The notes under the pieces: generated by a model
Databases searched by the model: none
The model's input: the letters and a program-made list of their open reading frames with translations, nothing else
What the model was told of the DNA's origin: nothing
Source of the DNA: Tretioscincus oriximinensis
Lineage: Eukaryota; Chordata; Lepidosauria; Squamata; Gymnophthalmidae
Direction: 5' to 3'
DNA length: 64,000 bases
Assembly (NCBI GenBank): GCA_022410635.1
Contig: JAJVDF010000160.1
Coordinates: forward strand, 327,535 to 391,534
Part shown: positions 57,804 to 64,000 of the stretch, one piece after another
Layout of the letters: every line of letters begins with the position of its first letter
Position numbering within the stretch: position 1 is the first letter of the stretch
Position numbers and translations under genes: made by a program

Positions 57804-60490
57804 GTATAAGAACATAAGAACATAAGAAGAGCCATACTGGATCAGGCCAGAGCCCATCAAGTCCAGCATTCTGTCTTACACAGAGGCCCACCAGATGCAC
57901 CTGGGCAGTCCGAACAGAGGAAAGCAAAATATGTACTTGTTCATGTCTCCCTGCAAATGGTATTTCAAGAGTCCTGCCTGTTGCTCCAGCCCAGAGGCAA
58001 CATCCAGACATCCATCCTAGTATCCATTTATACCCCTGGTGTCCATAAACATGTCTAGTCCTGTCTTGAAACTATCCAAGCTGTTAGCTACCACTACCTC
58101 TTCCGGAAGTAAATTCCACAGGCCGATGACCCTCTGGGTGAAAAAATACTTTCCTTTGTCTGGTCTCACTTTTAAACCCAGCAGTTTTAAGGAGTGCCCT
58201 CTGGTCCTTGTGTTGTGAGATAGAGAAAACATTTTTTCTCTATTCACCCTGTCGATCCCATGCATGATTTTGTACACTTCAATCAGATCACTCCTCAAAC
58301 GTCTCCTTTCAAGGCTGAAGAGGCCCAGACGTTGCAGCCTTGCTTCATAAGGGAAGTGCTCCAGACCCTTGATCATTTGTGTTGCCCTTCTCCAGTTCCA
58401 AAATATCCCTCTTGAGATGTGGTGACCAGAATTGAACACAGTATTCCAAATGTGGCCTCACCACAGATTTATAAAGAGGCAAAACAATATTTGCTGACTT
58501 GTTTTGGATTCCTTTCCTAATTATCTCCAACATGGAATTTGCCTTTTTTGCTGCTGCTGCACACTGGGTTGACATTTTCATTGAATTGTCCACCAACACT
58601 CCAAGATCCTTTTCTTGCTCAGTCACAGAAAGCTTGGTTCCCATCAGGTGGTAGGAGTATTTTGGGTTCTTTGCCCCAATATGCATCACCTTGCACTTGC
58701 TTAAGTTAAAGTGCATTTGCCACTTTGATGCCCACTCACCCAATTTCAATAAATCACTCTGGAGTGCCTTACAATCATTTTCAGTTTTCACTACCCTGAA
58801 CAGTTTAGTGTCATCAGCAAACATGGCTACTTGACTATTTACCTTGGCATCCAGATCATTTATAAACATATTGAAAGGCAAGGGTCCCAGTACAGATCCC
58901 TGGAGTACCCCACTTCTTACCTCTTTCCACTCAGAGAACTGTCCATTTAATACTACCCTCTGTTTTCTATCTTTTAGCCAGTTTCCAATCCAGGACAAAG
59001 TCTGTCCTCTTATACCATGAGTATGGAGCTTTTTTAGAAGCCTTTGATGAGGGACTTTATCAAAAGCCTTCTGAAAATCTAGATAGATAATATCAACTGG
59101 ATCCCCTTTATCTACATGTTTGTTAACACTCTCAAAGAATTCTAGCAAGTTGGTAAGGCATGATTTACCTTTGCTGAAGCCATGCTGAGTTTCATTCAGC
59201 AATGCGTGCTTCTCCATGTGTTTAGTAATTTTGTCCTTAATTATGGTTTCCAACACTTTACCTGGAATTGATGTTAAACTGATNGGTCTATAATTTCCGG
59301 GATCACCCCGAGATCCTTTTTTGAAGATTGGTGTTACATTAGCTACCTTCCAATCTANTGGTACTATGCCTGATCTTAAGGAAAGATTAAATATTTTGGT
59401 TAGAAGTTCNGCAATTTCGCATTTGAGTTCTTTAAGAATTCTTGGGTGAATGCCGTCTGGCCCTGGGGATTTATAAATGTTCAGCTTATTTAGGCTAGCA
59501 AGGACCACCTCCCTTGTTATATCTATCCAGTTAAATTCCTCAGGTGTTCTTTCTGAGAAAACTAAATCTGTTGCGGGTAAATTCTCTCTGTCTTCTTCAG
59601 TGAAAACTGAAGCAAAAAATTCATTTAACCTCTCTGCAATCTCCACGTCCTCCTTGATTATGCCCTTTTGTCCATTGCTGTCTAGTGGTCCGACTGCTTT
59701 CCTGGTAGGATTCTTATTTCTGATATATTTGGAAAAGTCCTTATTATTTCTTTTAATATTCTTTGCAATGTGCTCCTCAAAGTTTTTCTTCGCATCTCTG
59801 ACTACCACCTTGCATTTGGTTTGCTACAGTTTGTGCTCCCTTCTGTTCTCCTCACTAGGATAAGCCTTCCGCTTTTTAAATGAGTTTCTCTTCATTCTAA
59901 TTACTTCCTTTACTGCAGAGGTAAGCCATACGTGTGTCTTCTTGGACTTGGCAGAACCCTTTCTTCTCTTGGGAATGCATTTTATTTGAGCTTCCAATAT
60001 TGTATTTACAAACAATTTCCACGCTTTTTGAAGGGACTGGACTTTTCTCACTTTCCCTTTTATTTTATTTTTTACCATTTTCCTCATTTTGGGAAAATTT
60101 CCTCTGTGAAAGCTGTAAGTTTCCGTGTTAGAACTGCTTGACAATTTTCTGTCCACATTCAGGTTGAAGGTTATCGTATTGTGGTCACTGTTTCCTATGG
60201 GATCAGTTACAGTCACATCTTGTATCAGGTCCTGTTCATTACTTAGGACTAAATCCAGGATTCTCTTTCCCTTGGTTGGTTCTAAAACCACCTGCTCTAG
60301 GAAACAATCAGTTATCATGTCTAAGAATTTTATTTCTTTTTCATGAGTTGAACAAGAGTTTGCCCAATCAATGTGTGGATAGTTGAAGTCTCCCATTATT
60401 ACTATTTTTCCCTTTTTGGAAGCTTCAATGACCTCATGTTCCAAATGAGTATCGCTTTCAGGTGTTTGTTTAGGAGGCCGGTAGTATGAA
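57804..60490 (-). mobile_element. CR1 LINE, best preserved copy, ORF2 nearly complete
   Basis: The 3' end at 57804 has three CATAAGAA octamers and the conserved untranslated block up to the ORF2 stop near 58017. ORF2 reads leftward from 60490. The endonuclease C-terminal half has GDFNYPHIDWANSCS and SNEQDLIQDVTVTDPIG, then the catalytic SDH. The reverse transcriptase has YLDFQKAFDKVPHQRLLKKL (motif A), RSGVLQGSVLGP (motif B) and MFADDTKLFRVV (catalytic FADD). The C-terminal domain has HNTRTRGHSLKLLGLKVRP and QRVIGLWNLLPEEVV. Damage is light: one in-frame TAG near 59824 and one frameshift near 58400-58440. Single Ns occur at 59284, 59357 and 59410. ORF1 and the start of the endonuclease are missing. 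The element is cut where a Tc1 fragment begins. Confidence 0.94.
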
Positions 60491-61070
60491 GCCAAGTTAT
60501 GGGATGGTGGCTCCTCTGAGATGACACTATTGGGGATTTAGTCAAAATTCAAAACATACTTAACCAGCATTGCTACAACTGCAACAACATGTCATCTCAT
60601 TTCTTTTTCAACAGGACAATGACCCAAATACACATCCAGGCCATATAAGGGTATTTGACCAAGAAGGAGATTGATAAAGTGCTGTGTCTGATAACATGGC
60701 CTCCAAAAACACCTGACCTTATCCTAGTTCAACTAGTTTAGGCTGACCTGGACATCAGAATGAAGAAAAGCAACCAGCAAGTGCTCAGTACCTTTGGGAA
60801 CCTCAAGTCTGATGGAAAACCATTTCAGGAACTTCATGAAGCTGACTGAGAGAACGCAGGCATGTGTAGAGCTATCATTCAAAGGAAAAGAATGTAAAGT
60901 ATAAAACACATTTTGGTTTATTTAACACTTTTTGTTGACTCCTTTATCCTACATATGTTCCTTCATAGTTCTGATATCTTCAATACAAATCTACAATGTG
61001 GAAAACAAAATAAAAACAAGATAAAACATTGCATGACAAGGTATGTCCAAAGTTTTGACAAGTACTGTAT
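60491..61070 (+). mobile_element. Tc1-like transposon, 3' half with transposase remnant
   Basis: Plus-strand frames contain QDNDPNTH-type sequence near 60615 (FFNRTMTQIHIQ in the shifted frame), then WPPKTPDL, and then DIRMKKSNQQVLSTFGNLKS with KPFQELHEAD. These belong to the C-terminal catalytic part of a Tc1 transposase. In the family, QQDNDPKH and PQSPDLNPIE supply the second Asp and the third acidic residue. The 3' untranslated part with 'tggtttatttaacacttttt' follows. The terminal repeat ends 'atgtccaaagttttgacaag' then 'tactgtata' near 61070, typical of Tc1 ends with TA at the edge. The 5' half is missing and the frame is broken. Confidence 0.85.
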
Positions 61071-63609
61071 ATATCATGCTTTATCACAGGCAATCCTGGG
61101 TCTGAAATGCTGTCAAGAACAGCTGCCTGATTTAATGTATTCTCTCTCTGGAAGAGGCCCTTCCCAAGTCAATTTTAAAGATAAATCTTTGCAAGCAAGA
61201 TTAAAAAGGGTTAACAACCGGAAAGCAGACTGTGTATATATAAAATTCACCTGGCGACAATTTCCCTACATAGTTGTGTGATGTATTTCTGTGTGAATTA
61301 TAGTAATTACAGCTAAATTTGTATCTGGCATAAATTAGCACATGCCAGTTTTATGAAAATTGTTTCTCTCTATATCTGATTTTTAAAAATACTTTCATTC
61401 TTGTTTAGTGACACCTAAGTAGTCACCCTCCCAAACGAACAAAAAACACTGAGAGAAAATACGGGCCACCAGTTTGACATCTCTGGTTTAGCAATAAAGT
61501 ATCTATTTCTGCTGTACATAAAGCAAGACAATCTGTAAAAAGTATTTGCCTAAAATATATTTTTTATGGAACAATATTTTTGCTCACAAAAATGGAACAA
61601 TACACTTTTAACGGTAGAATACACTCTACACTATTCTTACTCAAGAAATTAGGAATAATTTTGGCAGTTTGACGAGAAAATCCTACAAGCTTTCCCCCAT
61701 TCCAAAGGTAAAATTAAAACCAATAAATCATTTTTGCTGTATTTTTCTTACATTTCAAGGAAATGTATCAAGACAGGGCCTAAAATCTGGGATGACTGTT
61801 TTGTTCATGTTTCTGGGATTGTTCATACCCACTATGTTAATGTAGAGAAAACAAGGTAAAAAATACTCATTTGTAAACTTGTAGGTATTTCACCCTATCA
61901 TGATTTGGCAAGAGCAAGAGCAATGTCACCCTTTTGTGTTACTCTGCATTTGCTTTGGTTTTCTGAGGGAATTCTGCTTGCTGAGGGATCCGTATTGCTG
62001 TCGGATCAGCATATGGCCACCCCATTTTCCATGTCAGGTCAGCCCTGAGTCACACCGTTTTCACATTTGTTTTCCCCCCTAGTCGGGACACAGCCATAGC
62101 ATGTATTTGGTGCATATCACTGGTTAGAACAGCTTGGTGGTAGCTGAGCAGAACAGCACCATATCCTGTGAATGTCTTTACTTTGCCCTTGTATTCTCTA
62201 ACACCTCTCTTTATATGTTGCTGTCTGGGTATTTTTAGCTGTCCCTCTCCAGCTACAAGTCTATTGCAGGCTTCTCATCTGACTCAGTGGCACCAAAATC
62301 CCATTCCCTGAAATTGGGCCTAGATCATCTTACAGCTCTCTTTCGTTGTGTGCAAAACGTGCCAAACTCTACAGCAGCACCTCAAAAGAAGGAGGCAGGC
62401 AAGGAACTTTGCTGGGCTGAGTGGAGGAATGGGCACTGTGGGTAATAGTGGGATTGCCAGTGATCAGCTGTAGCTGCATTCCATTTGCCATAACATTCTG
62501 AAATGGAAACGTTTGGGTGCTTTCGCTGTGAGTCACCAGGGAAGGGTTATTTAAGTGTCCCTGGCATCTCTGTTTAGAAAAGGAAGGCTCCAACTATTTG
62601 CCTGCAAGGCCCTTTTAGCCTAACTTGCAAAGTCTCACACACAAAAACCCTGCAAAAAAGATCCCTATCAGTTTAAAAATGCCAGGAAACTCTAGTGCAT
62701 TCCTCATTCCTGAGGCCCAAGTGAGTGAGAGTTTCATTCTCTGGCTAATGGAAAACAAAGAACATCATCCATCAAAAATCAGCTCTGACTTAAGTTATAT
62801 TTTCAGTTCAGTATCAGTTTGACAATACTAATCCTACAAATAGCTCCCTAGCTGATAGCAGGAAAGCATGACTATTTGGACCCCTATAGAAATTAACATT
62901 AATTTCCCACATAATCCATGTAAAAATGTTTCCCACTGAAATTATTTCTATCACGTCCTGAGAGTGTTATGGTGTTAGACTGTCCTTCCACACAGAAAAG
63001 GATAGAGATGGCACCTTCTTTTTCATTTCTTGTGAGGTCAATAATGATTGCTGCAGGTAATATTATGTGTCTGTGTGTGACACTTGCCACAGTTAACTTA
63101 GGCGGGCAGTTGCCCCCGTCTGAGTACCTGAGGAAGCTGTGTTCAGGCGCTTCTTTAAAGGACATGTATTAGATGTATACAAAAGTTTTACTTAAATCCC
63201 AAGACTCCTTTTGTTCACCCTTTTCACAGACAGGATTTTCCCAACCTAAGGGTAATTTGTAATTTGAGGGGTATGGGTGAGGGATATATGGAGGCTTGTA
63301 CGTAGCTTCAAAACAACCAGATGACAACCATCAGCGCCCTAGAGAAATGGGCTGAATATGACAATTAGAAGATGAATAAGAAAGGCATCAATGAAGAAGA
63401 GAAGCAAAGTTATGGGGATTTAAGTGCTTATTTTAAAACTCTGTAATGTACTCTCCCCCTGCGTCCACCGACAGTGATCTTTTTAAAATAGCTACACTCC
63501 CAAAGCCCTGGCTGATTGCACCCACAGTTTTTAGATTGTTGGCAAGTGGGATCATTCCACGCTAATCTGTCTCTCCACATCTCATGAACATAATTGACTA
63601 GAACAGTCT
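61071..63609. other. Long unassigned stretch
   Basis: Unique-looking sequence. 'gggccaccagtttgacatct' near 61464 resembles the end of a hAT element, but a partner end was not found. The 88-codon minus frame at 62899-63165 has no recognised domain. Confidence 0.4.
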
Positions 63610-63820
63610 ATTTTTATTCCCCATTTTTCCTCAACCCATAGAGAATCGAAGTAGCTTACATAACCTTTTGTTCACAACAGACACCTTATGAAGTAGGTGG
63701 GGATGAGAGAGCTCTGTGATTAGTCCAAGGTCACCCAGCTGGCTTTTCTGAAGGAGTGCAGGAATCAAACCAGGAGACTTACAGATAAGAGTCTTCCCAT
63801 TACACCAGACTAGCTCTTTG
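63610..63820 (-). repeat. Sauria-type tRNA SINE, diverged
   Basis: On the minus strand the head is 'aaagagctagtctggtgtaa', and the B-box side is 'cctggtttgattcctgcact'. The body has 'gccagctgggtgacc' and 'aaggtgtctgttgtgaac', and the end is 'ttgaggaaaaatggggaa'. Confidence 0.82.
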
Positions 63821-64000
63821 CCGTCTGTGTGTGTGGAGACTGGGGGTGTAGATGGATAACTTAAGTTGATTCCACTTCTATGAGAAAAGTAATTCTAATT
63901 TTTCAGGCATTTCAGATAATATTTCTACAGTGCCCATGAAAGAAGCCTCCATTGAGGCCTGAAGAGTATAGGGAGACCTGGCCTCAGTTTGGACACCTTT
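63821..64000. other. Unassigned right edge
   Basis: Short GT run near 63825; nothing else recognised. Confidence 0.4.

Noticed and set aside
57796..58011. 71-codon minus frame (LDGLWPDPVWLFLCSYVL)
   Set aside because: It is the CR1 3' untranslated region, and the same text recurs at the other CR1 ends.
62899..63165. 88-codon minus-strand frame
   Set aside because: No domain, no splice context and no similarity that I recognise.

Overview
The window looks like vertebrate nuclear DNA, most probably from a squamate reptile. It is AT-rich and gene-poor, with one sharp CpG island. Its repeats are typical of lizards and snakes: CR1 LINEs whose 3' ends carry octamer repeats, Sauria-type tRNA SINEs, a second tRNA-derived SINE family, 5'-truncated L1s, Tc1/mariner fossils and small hAT-like elements. 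No long intact host protein-coding gene was found. Assignments rest on motifs read by eye, so family names are approximate.

Layout. 1-9.6 kb holds old LINE fragments, a scaffold gap (1595-2229), a dead mariner transposase (about 4.4-5.0 kb) and CR1 tails. 10-19.5 kb holds two Sauria SINEs, an unidentified degenerate coding-like block (11.6-12.7 kb), two L1 copies with clear target-site duplications, a hAT-type MITE with a perfect 8-bp duplication and more SINEs. 20-28 kb is mostly unique sequence with several small exon candidates on the minus strand. 28-32.1 kb is a decayed CR1 on the minus strand; it keeps part of the ORF1 esterase and is split by an LTR-like insertion containing a long TTA repeat. 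37.8-39.4 kb is a decayed RTE-like LINE on the plus strand, itself interrupted by another repeat. 40-43 kb has a Sauria SINE and an inverted pair of hAT-like MITEs. A CpG island lies at about 43.4-44.6 kb. 45-57 kb is intergenic or intronic with SINE, CR1, MITE and L2-like pieces. 57.8-60.5 kb is the best preserved CR1 (endonuclease plus reverse transcriptase, with one stop and one frameshift). It abuts half of a Tc1 transposon ending near 61.07 kb. 61-64 kb is mostly unique, with one Sauria SINE.

Gene model (inference). The CpG island has good minus-strand splice donors. Small minus-strand exon candidates with good splice sites lie to its left at 42.2, 26.6, 25.0 and 8.8 kb. The 26.6 and 25.0 kb exons join in phase into 38 open codons, and the next boundary phase fits the 8.8 kb exon. 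The simplest reading is that the left two thirds of the window is the 5' part of a large minus-strand gene with long introns, starting at the CpG island and running off the left edge. I could not identify the gene.
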